Positions 11,218 to 22,800 of a stretch of DNA of 64,000 nucleotides are shown here, in pieces (positions within the stretch are counted from its first letter, which is position 1; every line of letters starts with the position of its first letter). The notes below the pieces were generated by a model, which saw nothing but the letters and a program-made list of their open reading frames with translations, had not been told where the DNA came from and did no database searches. A program made the position numbers and the translations under genes. This DNA is from Cloeon dipterum (taxonomy: Eukaryota > Arthropoda > Insecta > Ephemeroptera > Baetidae), in assembly GCF_949628265.1 (NCBI RefSeq), contig NC_088790.1:12838545-12902544 (forward strand), given 5' to 3'.

Positions 11218-12944
11218 ATGAAACCCTTAATTATGCTTTCGATTTTCGGTGTGATAATGGGATTGATTTTAGTTGAGGTTAATTAAGATATAAGAGCAGT
11301 TTTAATCTTAATTGTCTGAATATTATACATAATCAGGCGAAACCAGCAAACAACCAGCTAAAACCAAACATTACGAGCAGCACTCAAGCACGTAATTGTG
11401 AAATGACGAGTTGCTTGACGAATAACCTGTGTGCCATTTTATTTGCAAGTGTCTGCCAAACCAAAGCCCAACTTGACCACCAAAGCAACCAGCACGAAAA
11501 ATGCGACTAAGCCGACCAGGAAATCAGCAGCAATTCAACCGTTGAAATCTTTAAAGCCAGCCAATAAACCTGCGGCCAAGGCTGTGGCGAAAACAGCCGT
11601 TAGGAAACCAGCCGTAAAGCCTGCATCGCGCTCTGCCCCAAAAACAGCCGCAAAGCAGCAAGTTAAACCAGCCGCAAAGCAGCAAGTTAAACCAGCCGCA
11701 AAGCAGCAAGCAAAGCCAGCTGTAAAGCAGCCGGCAAAACTAGCCGTAAACGCACCTGTACAAAAAGCAGCAAGGTCGGGAGTTGTTAAGCCACTATGGA
11801 AATCGAAGAATAAGTCAAACGGTCGGAAAAAACCTAACGTTGTAGCGGTCATTGTTGAATATGACCTTCCTGACAAAAACTTTAGAAAAAATGGCAGAAA
11901 AGGGAAACATTCCCTGATGTCAAAGAACATGACAAAGAAAGGTAAGTTCAATGTTTATTTGTAGACAGTTCACACTAGTTTTTTTTTCAACAAATGAGCT
12001 TATTTCTAAAAAAAAAATCTCCCGGCACTATTCCTCTTGATTGGGCAGCAGTTGGAAAAGGCTTTAGGAAGGTTCACGCAATTTGCTATTTTTCTATGGA
12101 TTGGGTTGTCAAGATTATACTCGTTTACTCTTTGTTTGTGCCCAAGGACGATTTTGTTAAATTTTTGAGATAATAATAAGCTTATTTTTTGAGAAAATAA
12201 TAATATTTTCATCTGTATAAGGAAGTTAATTAATCTAGAATACATAATTAGTTTAAATATTTCAAATTATATTTCCCCAACCCTTTTATTAAAATATTTT
12301 CAGCCTCGTCAACTGCAAACACAATTCAGAATATTGGTTTGGAGCTGTCTGAGAATAAAACTACCACTAAAGAACCAGCAAGCACAGTCTCCGAATACAT
12401 CAGCGTTAACAAAATGATCAATTTGGAAATGACACCTGCTCCAAGCACCGAAAAAAATCCCTTGGTCACCTCTTATGAAAGCAACACGTCTACGTTAAAC
12501 GTTGGCCCTTCCGCCGAAGAGTGGAATCCGTGGTATGTACCCCCTGAAGAGCTTATCAAGACCACTACAAGAAGCGTGTTTGATGCATACATGGACGTGG
12601 ACCAAATGATCAGGGATGCGGAATACGAATTTGAAACGACGCCACCGCCAAACGCGGAGAAAGAAGCTTTTGGAGGCTTGGTCATTGGAGGCATGGTTGG
12701 GGGATTCTTGGGCGGATTTGCCTCAAATACCATGGAAGTCTATGAGGAAACAACTACCGAATCAACGCCCCTACCACAAGCTACTGAACACTTGGACACT
12801 GAGGAACGTTTTACAGTTACTGAAGCTGAGGTGGAAACAACTACCAGCCAGGACCAAGAAAAAAGCGCTTTTGGAGGCTTAGATATTGGCAGCATGATTG
12901 GAGGATTCTTGGGCGGTTTTAAAACCGAAAATGAACAAGAATAG
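11218..12944 (+). CDS. secreted Lys/Pro/Ala-rich protein with two glycine-zipper modules (unrecognised family)
   Basis: Four exons with agreeing phases (11218-11277, 11337-11391, 11450-11941, 12304-12944) give 415 residues. Exon 1 is a signal peptide, MKPLIMLSIFGVIMGLILVE. Exons 2-3 are a basic Lys/Pro/Ala tract with KPAAKQQ repeats, ending in a very basic stretch (RKNGRKGKHS). Exon 4 is acidic and Thr/Pro-rich. It carries a degenerate unit (YISVNKMINLEMTPAPS) and two glycine-zipper modules: AFGGLVIGGMVGGFLGGF after a VDQMI...TTPPP segment, and AFGGLDIGSMIGGFLGGF after a Glu/Thr segment. Signal peptide, tract order and intron phases (0, 1, 1) mirror the exons at 6665-10002, so the two are local duplicates. 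Function is unknown. Secretion, low complexity and repeated zipper motifs suggest assembly into a matrix or membrane-active peptide, but nothing in the sequence decides this. Confidence 0.8.
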
Positions 12945-13199
12945 ATCATTATTGAATATTTCGTAATGAGGAAAGGAAATGATAAGGTGATTTTAAATAT
13001 TTGGAAAAAATGAATTTTAAAACACTTCCCCGGCGATTAAATTTGGTGGAAACAATTAAAGCTTGTATTTTGGACGCATTTGTTTAAAATAAATGAATAT
13101 TTGAATTATACTAGTTGCAGTTATCTTAAATTAACCCATTGAACTTTTATTTACAACTCAACTTATGCGGCTTTACACTTACTCTTTGCAGCAGTAGCC

Positions 13200-13819
13200 T
13201 CAATTGGCTGCCACGGGGTACGTGTTATTTTCTACAAAGCTGACAAAGTCGACAACCTTCGTGTGGCAATTCAATCCAGCGCCGTTGCTGCTGTGGAGAC
13301 AGCCGAGCACGCTGTCCTTTTGGCTCGACTCTGAAGCGGATTTGCTGCCAACAGAGGCGACCGGTTTACCATCAAAGGCCTTCGCAGCTGCGCTGAGCTT
13401 TTTGCCTAAGCTTTGCATCTGCAGCTCGTTGATCTTGTCCTGCTTTTCGAATTCCTGCGGTGGTTCACCAAATGAGTTACATGTGCTTTAAATAAAAAAT
13501 TATAATTTACGTTGTATACATCCTCTCCAATTACGCTAGGGTCCCTCTTGAAGGGCTTTGCTTTGGCAGGAGCAGCAGAAGCTTCTGACGCAGCAGGCGA
13601 CTGTTATACACGAATTAATATTTTACAATTTTTCTCAACACTTTTTTAAACGACTAAAAGGGAGTTTTTTATTTGTGTATAACCTACCTCTATAATTAGG
13701 GTGCGTGTCTGCGGCTCTCTCTGCACAAGCAATCTCTGCGCGACCGATTCTGAAATCTTGATCACCCTAGAGTCAAGGGCCGCTTCTTCATTGGACGCGT
13801 GCGTTGACGTATTTCCCAT
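13200..13819 (-). CDS. CHCHD3: MICOS subunit, MIC19/CHCHD3 family
   Basis: Exons 13688-13819, 13511-13600 and 13200-13454 are in phase and give 158 residues. MIC19 sits in the mitochondrial intermembrane space and helps hold cristae junctions together with MIC60. The N-terminus MGNTSTHASNEEA matches the family pattern of a myristoylatable Gly2 followed by Ser/Thr. DSRVIKISESVAQRL corresponds to the conserved DUF737 segment, and a charged middle region contains EFEKQDKINELQMQSLG. The C-terminus aligns with the CHCH domain, but only the inner cysteines are present (GCLHSSNGAGLNC). The outer cysteine of each CX9C pair is missing, replaced by Glu/Ser and by Phe near FVSF. It lies tail to tail with the glycine-zipper gene, 255 bases away. 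Family assignment is fairly sure; the vertebrate paralogue CHCHD6 (MIC25) is an alternative name for the same insect gene. Confidence 0.83.
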
Positions 13820-14490
13820 TTTTAGCGATGCTGCTAAAGAGAAATAGTTGATCTGTAGCAAGAGCAAGTTAAATAGCTTCCCAATTTCTTACTTCTCCAA
13901 AATAATCTTTTTTTAAACTCTTCTACCGCTGACGTCTTTTTGTTATTGGCATCAAACTCTTACAGCTGTTGTCGGAAAAGGGGAGTGGCGTCAAGTAAAA
14001 ACAAAGGCACGCCCATGCATCTCATGTGATGTTTTAATTGTTTTTTTTTCAGTCGCGGTTTTCAATTACATAATCTGCCATGCGGCCAGGGCCAGGACAA
14101 GAACCTGACTAGGTCTCAATGCGGTAATACAATATACATAAATACACATATATGTTTTTATGCATTTATGCATTAGAAGCGTATGTATGTACATACGTAG
14201 TTCTCGATCACACTCACACTTTCATTAGCCAAATTAATAGTGCTCTCCGTGTTATACTTAAGGGGAAAACGAGAAGTGTGAAGTGAACGATTTTAGTGAT
14301 TTTATCATAATAATTATATTGTAATAAGATGATGACGAGGAATTTAAATGTGAACAAATAGAGTTCCATCAAATATATGCTAGAAAGCAATTTATTGACC
14401 TGAAATCGTGGTTAGTTTCATACATTCCAAATTGTTCATGTTTTATATATATTTTTTATTTTGCAATGAGGGCAAATTGTCTGTTTAATT
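13820..14490. other. spacer between MIC19 and the first lectin gene
   Basis: About 670 bases holding the MIC19 promoter on one side and the lectin 3' UTR on the other (minus strand). Short ATAC/ATGT-rich sequence with local palindromes lies at 14130-14200. No coding signal. Confidence 0.4.
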
Positions 14491-16816
14491 TTAAGTTATG
14501 CTCTCACATGCGTAAGATTGCAGCGTGTTGCAGCTTAAGTCGTACCACTTTCCTCCGTCTGTTTGCGATCTATTTTTTTTTAATTTAAAAATGGAAAGCA
14601 CATAAAAATGTAAGCGGCATACATTATTATAACACATTGCTCTACAGTAGGAGCTTGTGGCTGTAATAAGCCCCACCAAGAATAAGTGTCATTTGCACCG
14701 TTTATCCACACATACTTCTGGTCTGCTCTGCCTAGATTATCCTTTCCGATCCAAATCCACGCTCCAGCATGGACTAAATTTACACAGTCATTTCAAAGAA
14801 TAAAAGTAATTTGCGTTATAAATACATGCAGTGTCCACTTTAGGCATGGTGCACGTCCGTTCTAACTCAGTCTCGAAAACGGCCAGATCCATTCTTTTAC
14901 TTTGACATGCCTTCCTCGAATCTGCGTAGGTGGACTGTTGAACAGGTTGTTAACAAAAAAATTAAGTTGGTCAGATAAGATTAAATTCTATAAATGTATT
15001 ATCCACCTACCACTGTCGATCCAAAAAAATATCTCGATGCAGGAAAATCTAAAAGGTGTTCATTATTGACTTTTAAACATTTTTCATGGTATTTGGTTAG
15101 AAAATTAACTGTAAAGAATGGCACGTTAACTTTTTTTAATAAGAAAGATAATGTTTATGCAGGCACCCTTCAGCTTTCTTTTCAAGCGCAATTTTAAGTG
15201 ATCTTAGTGATTTTATAAAAACAACATCAAAAATCACGGTCGCAATATTATCCTATGCGAAGTAAAATTTTTCTATTTTTTCGCAATTAACGCCTCAATA
15301 CGCCGGTGTCTTGTACTGAGCTTTAGTTTTTGTTTTCATTCTACGATTAATGTAGATATATACTTTAATTTATTTAACTTGCAAAATAATTCACGATATA
15401 AATTGAAACTAGCATATACCAGCACAAGTAAGCGTCCGGGTCGTGGTCGTAGTTAAAGTTGTAGTAGTCGTGCTGGTGGATGTTGAAGCTGGTGCCGTAG
15501 TGGTACTAGTAGTGGTTGTTGTTGTTGCCCCTGTCGTAACTGCAGTGGTTGCTGTTGTTGTTGTTTCAGGTGAAGTGGTTGTGGTTAAGGAAGGTTCCTT
15601 AGTTGTGGTTGATTCAGATGTTAAAGTAAACGTGGTTGTTGTTGAGGTGGCAGAGGTTGTGTCTTCCGTGGATGCGGACGTCGTCATCGTCGTGAAATCA
15701 ACTTGAGTTGGCGCTGGAGCTTCTGTTGAGGTCACCACAGTTTCGGTTTTTGTTTCCGTATCTATTTTAAAAAATTATTTCTTTTAGTTGTTATACCGTA
15801 AGGAGATAAACTCGTTTTTCGATACCTATCGGTGCTGGTTGTGTATTAATTTCTGTCGGCATGTCTTTAAAAGGGGTTACTCCTTCGCTGGCAACTTCGC
15901 CGTTTCCAGTTGCGTCTCCTTCACTTGTAGCTTGATCGTGTTTAGTTATCATTTTTGCTTCTGATGGGTCAGTTTCTGATGGCACCTCTGCTGATTTTTA
16001 CAAAATAATCAAAATTTCCAAAAATATTATGTAATACCTGTTGGAGTTGTTGCCAAAGTTTTTACTATTGTAAGTGTTGTATTTTTCGCAATTTTATTCG
16101 GAGAGGAACATCTGGATTTTCCACAACATCTAATTATTGTCCGTAGTTTTTTCTGTCGGAGGTACACTACTATTTTGTTGTCCGCCTTTTTTATCCGTCG
16201 TATTTCCATTGATGCTTTAAATAATTATATCAATAAACGAGCAATTCAATGTTGAGTCGTCTGAATTTGGTATCATCTTAATTTATTAACCTCCTTACAA
16301 TTTAAAAAAATTAGATTTGTATTCCGGACAAAGGAAAATGGATTTAAATTTGGAACTTCATGAAAATACCTTAAAGATAATGAAATTTAACGGTCCCGAT
16401 TTGACTCCTATTGCTGCCAATTTAAGTTTGGCTCTTTGATTTCTAGTTTAATGCCATGAAATCAGCAGGAAAATATTCTCATTTTAGAGGTACCTTCTTG
16501 TATTCATTAAAAAATGCCCGCTATGGACGGCGTGGCTAGCATATTGATCTTTAAATATGATAAATAAAATAATTGAACTTTAAATCAATTGTTGGATTTG
16601 TATGGCTGTTTATTCTTCATTTCTAACTTAATTTTTAGATTAATGGGTACAACCTGATGCCTGATGTGAAGATGAACTAAAGGTATGCAGCAGAATTAAA
16701 AACTGTACCTATATAAACCAAAAATTTAAATATATAATCTCTAAGTACGATTTTTTAACGTATTAGTCGTTGCTTACCGTCAATTCACATATCACTGCAA
16801 TGTTTTGAACTTTCAT
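14491..16816 (-). CDS. secreted C-type lectin with Thr-rich linker (copy 1)
   Basis: Nine exons with consistent phases give 382 residues: 16778-16816, 16654-16702, 16038-16214, 15826-15990, 15420-15761, 15011-15048, 14826-14934, 14623-14773 and 14491-14569. The signal peptide is built from two tiny exons (MKVQNIAVICELT, then FLILLHTFSSSSHQAS). Next are a basic module RIKKADNKIVVYLRQ with CCGKSRCS, an acidic linker, and a Thr-rich mucin-like exon likely to be O-glycosylated. A C-type lectin domain runs from about residue 258 to the end (SRKACQSKRMDLAVFETE, WIWIGKDN, YVWINGANDTYSWW, GKWYDLSC). The four conserved framework cysteines are visible. The loop that normally reads EPN or QPD is LLQPQ, and WND is WYD, so calcium-dependent sugar binding is doubtful. 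It is a tandem duplicate of the next gene. Confidence 0.85.
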
Positions 16817-17561
16817 TTTTACAATTCGTTCGTTCGTTCTGTTCTCTATCGATTGTAAAGCAAAACTATTTCAAAATGGACATAATGGATATATTCTTTT
16901 CATATCCGTTTTGCCCGTTTTAGTTGGACACCAACATCCTTTGGGGAAGCACAAGCTGGGGCACTAGAATCGCGCAGCGTTCAACGCAATGACAGCGTTA
17001 TTATAAATCTCATTATATTTCATTTATAAAATACTGTATTATATCATTAAATTACAAAATTTAATAGGCATGCATGCCAAATGCCTAATTTGTTAAGGAA
17101 AATATCCTATTCAATAAATATCAAGAAAATATAGTTCATAGCAGTGGTTTGTTACTCTGGTGTTGTAGAGTTAAGTAAGATAAATTACTTTTCGAAATTT
17201 AAAATGTCCCTTTGTAATATTAAAATGCCCTAAATATTTCAATGCTGGCTGATCTCTTCTTATGTTCATGGACCGACAGCGCAATTGTTGCCAACCTATT
17301 GGCCTGTCAAAAGCCAATTTGCTCCGAAGAAGTGTCATATTTATGTAGCACTCTGATTGTTAAATTCCATATTATAAGAATGTTTTTAATTCGGTGACAT
17401 ATTTGCTAACCAGTATTTCCTTCAGATATTTTTATTAAAGATTCAAGTATTAAAAATTTCAGCTTCCGTTTTAATATTGTTGTATAATTTTTCATCTGGA
17501 TGCGTGGCTGAAAATAAAATATTTTGGAGCCTTTATTTCCGTGAATTAGCTTTGCTCTCCA
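16817..17561. other. spacer between the two lectin genes
   Basis: About 745 AT-rich bases that should contain the promoter of lectin copy 1 and the 3' UTR of copy 2. No coding exon is visible. Confidence 0.4.
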
Positions 17562-19313
17562 TTAGGACTTGCTCTCGCACACATAGAATTGCTCTGTGTA
17601 GCAGGAATAATCGAACCATTTCCCGCTGTGTAATTGTGCCCTATTAGCTCAAATTAATAACCGGCAACTACAGTCGAACATCTCATACATTATTAAGACG
17701 CAATGCTCAGTAGCAGGATACTGGGGCTCACCAGGATTCCACCAGGTGTAAGTGTCGTTCGCACCGTTGATCCAAACGTAATTCTGGTCAGCTCTGCCGA
17801 TATTATCCTTCCCAATCCACACGAATGACCCGGAGGAGACTTCAAATGTGAACTTTTTAGATAAGGCTTATATGTGATTAAAGTTAATTTCAATTTCACA
17901 TGCGTTATCCACAAAAGGCATCATGCAATCCCGTTCAAATTCAGTTTCAAAAACTACCAAATCCATCCCCTTGTTTTGACATGCTGTTCTCGATACAAGA
18001 TAAGTGGCCTATTAAATGATAAAAAGGTATTTGAAAGCCGATTTCTTAAATTAATTATTGGAGCACACCTTTTTGTCCTCAAAAGTGTATCTCGTTGCGG
18101 GAAACACTGAGATTTAGGTAAAACACAATTTATTTCCGAGGCGCGTTTCATTAAAAATATGGAATTCATACCAGCACATGTGAAAAGTGTTGTTGCAGTT
18201 GGTGTGGTGGTTGTTGTCATTGTGCTGCTGCTGGTGCCAGTGGAAATGGTGATAAAAGAACTCATTTTTTCTGTTGGGGTTGCTGATGTCGTCATCGTGG
18301 AATGATCAATAGTTGTTAATGTTGCTGCGTCGGTTTCTATTGAATTTTGTCAGATTCGACTTTTTGTTAAATCACACATTACATATTTCAATTACTTTTT
18401 GCTTCAGCGATACTCTCTAACAACATATTTTCATCAGGAGTTGTTTTTCGGGTGGAAACGTTTTTAACTTTTTCATAGGTTGTCCCTGTAAATGTTATGT
18501 TTTTGATTTAACCAAAATGTAGGTTCTAACGGTCTCCCTTGACGCAGGTATTTTGAAGGCAGAAAAAGGACTTTTGGTTTTGGTCCAAAATCCATATCTC
18601 GTTAGTTCAGCCTATTTTCTTAAAAAAATAGCACCACATAATAACCTGGATTCGCTGTCGTGACTGTTGTATTTGCAGCTGTGTCTGAAATAGAGCATCT
18701 GAAGTTTCCACAACATTTGATAATTTTCTGCCGTTTGAGCTGACGTAGGTACACAATTAATCTGTCATCGACCTGTTTTATCCGACTTATTTGGACTAAA
18801 GATGCTGTAAATTATAGAATTTTGATCATTCCTTATATTGCTTTTAATTTAAAATATGTAAATTTAAAGATTCAAAATGAACTAAATGACATTGATATAA
18901 TAATAATAGGTTTATTATTACGTTTTCAGATATTGTAAAAGTATATTGATTTATAGTGCATTATTGATCTTATTTTTTGTAATTATTTCATATTTTTGTT
19001 AATTAATTATGATCCCTTGAATTTGATGTCATATTTAATTTTATATGTTAGCAATTTTTCTCGATTGTTTTTTAAACTCATGCTGACTTGAAGGATTTTT
19101 ACTAAAAATGAATTAGTCGATCTTGCTTATAGTTATGACTATGATTAAATATTATTAATATAATAACCTGACGTCTCAAGGGAAAAAAGATCTGATGTAA
19201 CAAGGAGAGTTAAGCAAGCAAGCTGAAATTCAACTGTTTTAATATTTGCAGAATGATAATAATTATATATCTACCGTTGTTTTGCATTTTACTGCAAAGA
19301 TGTGTGCTTTCAT
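17562..19313 (-). CDS. secreted C-type lectin with Thr-rich linker (copy 2)
   Basis: Nine in-phase exons give 294 residues: 19275-19313, 19168-19222, 18646-18804, 18396-18485, 18172-18336, 18069-18106, 17900-18008, 17689-17839 and 17562-17640. The signal peptide is again split (MKAHIFAVKCKTT, then LACLTLLVTSDLFSLETS). The basic module SRIKQVDDRLIVYLRQ with CCGNFRCS matches copy 1. The linker exons are shorter than in copy 1, while the four lectin-domain exons have identical lengths (38, 109, 151 and 79 coding bases). The lectin domain (from about residue 170) reads ACQNKGMDLVVFETE, FVWIGKDN, TYTWWNPGEPQ and GKWFDYSC. EPQ is one change from the mannose-type EPN motif, so this copy is the likelier sugar binder. 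Secreted insect C-type lectins often act in immunity or agglutination; the role here is not shown. Confidence 0.86.
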
Positions 19314-19419
19314 TGTAGAAATGAGTTGTACGATCGTGTGAAACGTGTTCCTTTTCACTTGATTAAATATGAAACAGCGTGGCTCAATTTCCGTTTGCAG
19401 TCATCAACGCTTAGTGGGT

Positions 19420-19529
19420 TGTCAGGGTTTTACCGGACGAAAATAATATCGTCAGGTTATAACAATAATTATAAAAATCACAATCATTATTTAATTTACC
19501 ACATATCGTTATAAGGTAAAACCCTGACA
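19420..19529. mobile_element. short MITE-like element with perfect 15-bp terminal inverted repeats
   Basis: TGTCAGGGTTTTACC at 19420-19434 is matched exactly by its reverse complement at 19515-19529. Both sides are flanked by the direct repeat TGGGT (19415-19419 and 19530-19534), a plausible 5-bp target-site duplication. The 80-base interior is AT-rich and non-coding. This is the structure of a miniature non-autonomous DNA transposon. It lies about 100 bases upstream of the start codon of lectin copy 2, in its probable promoter. Perfect repeats suggest recent insertion. The superfamily is not assigned. Confidence 0.65.
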
Positions 19530-19888
19530 TGGGTTCAATTGTGTTTTACAGAAATTAAAATTCTACACCCAAGTAACAAATAACTCATGAAATTTCCCAT
19601 ACAATTACTTTATTTTCCTGCAACACATGCTGAACTAACTGTCAAATGCATTACCTTTAGTCATAGTAGGCCTTCAGGAATTCCAAAGCAGATTAATGAA
19701 TTTAAAATTAAATTTTTGCTATGTGTATTAATTAATTTATTTTGCTGATACTTTGAATGCATATCTTTTAAAGACGAAAATTCCCCAGTTCGCAGTGTAT
19801 AATAATTTTGTTTTATCATAAGGTTATTTGCCTAAATTCATATTTTTTTCATTGTGCCTAGGAGATTTTAAATTTCAAAGACAGGAAG

Positions 19889-22800
19889 TCAGTAAACAAA
19901 GTGTGTTCGGCGCTCTCGATGCTTGTGCAGCCTCCCAAAATCATCCCGGAAAGGCAACCGAGCTCTCCGATTGATTTTCCAACTCTTGGGGCCCACTTTG
20001 GCGCTCCACCTTTTCAACGACTCCTTTCTTTTCCTCTTATCTCTTGACTCAAAGTAGAGCCTCACCGTGAAAAAATACACAAATTCCACCACGCTCAGCA
20101 AACTGAACCCCATGAACAGTCCAAACAGACCACCAGCGTTGCCTGAAGAAACATTTTTTAGTTAATTGGAATTTTTAAATTTCAAAAATTGAATAACAAA
20201 CTTAGCATAGTGTCAGCAGAAAGGAGGAGGTCTCTTTTGTACCTTGTGCCAGTCATTTTCCCGTAAAACACGTAGAAAACAGAGTAATTTTCTGGTTCAT
20301 ATTTGTTGCTGTTGAAAAAATTATGAGACACTGATCACATACTCTGTGAACTTATTTACAAATAAGAAAGCTTCAGATTTCCAGCCGTTGACTCGACTCT
20401 GTAGTTAACTTCATTGCATTGCGGAAAGCAGTCGCAATCCATTCCCTCCTGTCCATTCCAAACTTGCTCTCCGTCTTCCTGCAGCTCCCTTTTCAACGGC
20501 CGCACACGACTCAAATGAGCTGTATATTATAGCATTCCAAAATCGTTAGGTTCATTGGTCTTTAAATTCGGCAAAAAAATATTACCTTTGTACTTAAAAA
20601 TGCAAGGTAAATCACTTAAGTCGCAAAATCTGACGTCATCTGTGAATTGAAGAGTTAATAATTGTCCTGCTTCAATTGGTTTAAAGATTTGAAAGCTACA
20701 TGCCCATGAAAATATTCCAAATTAGAATTATTTAGTTTAACACATCAAAATGACTGTCAGCACGTGCATGAAACTTACAAATCCCATATATGAAGTTATT
20801 TATTCTATCAAATTGAGATGGTTAATATTATTTCTCCACAAAATGTGTTATTTTTCAATTACAATACAATGCAACAACTACTACAAGAAAATGTTTAATT
20901 TCATATTTTATATTATAACCTGTCGTTGGATAATAGTAGGGTTGGCAGTTGCACAAAAAGATCATATTTTCCCTCCTACAGTTCACGATGCAGTTGTCTC
21001 GGCTGTATTTTGACACGGGAGCACTCGACTAGAATTGGATCTGAAGAAGTTTCAAAGTATTCGGTAAACAAAACCTCACGTCATCCGAGTGGCCTGAAGA
21101 CGTTTTCTCCTCTTCTTCGTAAATGCAACCACTCTTAGCTAAAGGAAGCTTTTTCACTGGATCGCTCGACGAGGTGGTTTCAGTGGTCACCCTCATGAAT
21201 GTGTACATGCCCCGCGGAACGAGCTGGTCTAACGCGGACCACTGATTTGGATATGTGTACCAATTGTGCAACATCACCTATTTCACCATAATTGAATTTT
21301 TTAACACAATATTAGTGATAAATCATAAAAAAACTAAATTTCAAATGCAGACACTAACATTATATCGATTTAATTTTTTTTTTTTGCTAATGGACATTAC
21401 TTTTGTATTATAGTCTTTAGGAACCAACTTTAACCATTTTTATCGCAAAGTTAAATCGATGTAAAATTAAGTAAAATAACGATTTAAAAAATTATTAACA
21501 CTTATTTTTCAAACCCTCATAGCGTCAGTTGAAATTGATGGTACTAATCTTTCGTGCAGATTGTACTTGAGCGTGATTCTGAGGCCGAATTTGTTTCCCA
21601 CCGCGGTGGTGTAGGTTGGAATTACGGGCGTCGGTTGTGCCCTGTTCGCTGTGCAGTTTCTACATTTTAATATTTATTTCAGTGATAATTATATTTCGTT
21701 TTTGGAAACGCACTTTCCCAGGCACGGAGGCGCGTAATTGAACGAGCAGCACATGCCGTTGTCGCTGTAGCTGCGGCTGAACAGTTGGTTGCACGGCTGC
21801 TCCACTCCTTTCCACTGGCAGTTCACCATGATATCAGAACAACTCGGAGAAACCTTCGATGGTTTGTATCGGTTAATAATTTTAACAAAATTTGTCTAAT
21901 TTAAATGAAACTAATCAAAGCTTCAAAATAATTTGCATTACATAACTTAACCAAATTTTATAAGACGTTCCTCGGTACCATCATAGACATTGAAATGCAG
22001 AAAAATAAAAATTCATACATCTCTCATGAATTCCGGCAGTGACAATCCATACTTTCTCATGGCGTTGTGCAATACACTAACGTTAGAAAACGGGACAAAA
22101 TTGTGTTTAAGTAGATCACGCAAATTGGGAAACGCACTCAGGATCTCAGCTTCTAAGGCTTTGTTGCCTTCGCTCCTGCGTAAGAGATGAGAAATAAGCG
22201 AGCACACTCTTTTAAATATAAAATTACATTCTCTGAGCAACTTTCACAGCGTTGGATACCGTAACCTGGTTGGGGTCGCAAATGGTCACGGCCGGAAAGG
22301 GCACCTTCCACACAGGAAAATTGGTTGTCTCCACTGCAGTCGCGGTTGGAGACTGCGAATAGCGCGTCCACGTGGCGTAAATCATTACGCTGGCCACGGT
22401 GATTGCACAGCAGTGGCACAGGAGCCAAATAATCCTGTCAAAATGTTGTGGAGAGTTTTTAATGGCGCTGAATTATGATTGAACTAATTTTCATTTCAAT
22501 TACTAGGGTGATACATTTGAAAAAAAAAAGATTTCAAAATCTTTTTTAAATAAAAAGTGATCCGTCTATTTTCTTTAAAATTTTAAACATGTAAATCATA
22601 GGAAAGGAGGGAGAAAATAGAGATAACCACCATTGGTGAAAATCAAATCATATGGAAATAAATACATTGGCCATAAGGAAATTAAATATACACATAAAAG
22701 AAAGATTTTAAATGGTTTATATGAAAAGGTCTGTCTCATTACTCATTATTTAAAAATATCAAAGGAAAATTAATATGCGGAGCAATATTATATGAGATCA

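Noticed and set aside
15443-15706. Val-rich open frame on the plus strand
   Set aside because: Antisense of the Thr-rich lectin linker (ACN codons read as GTN).
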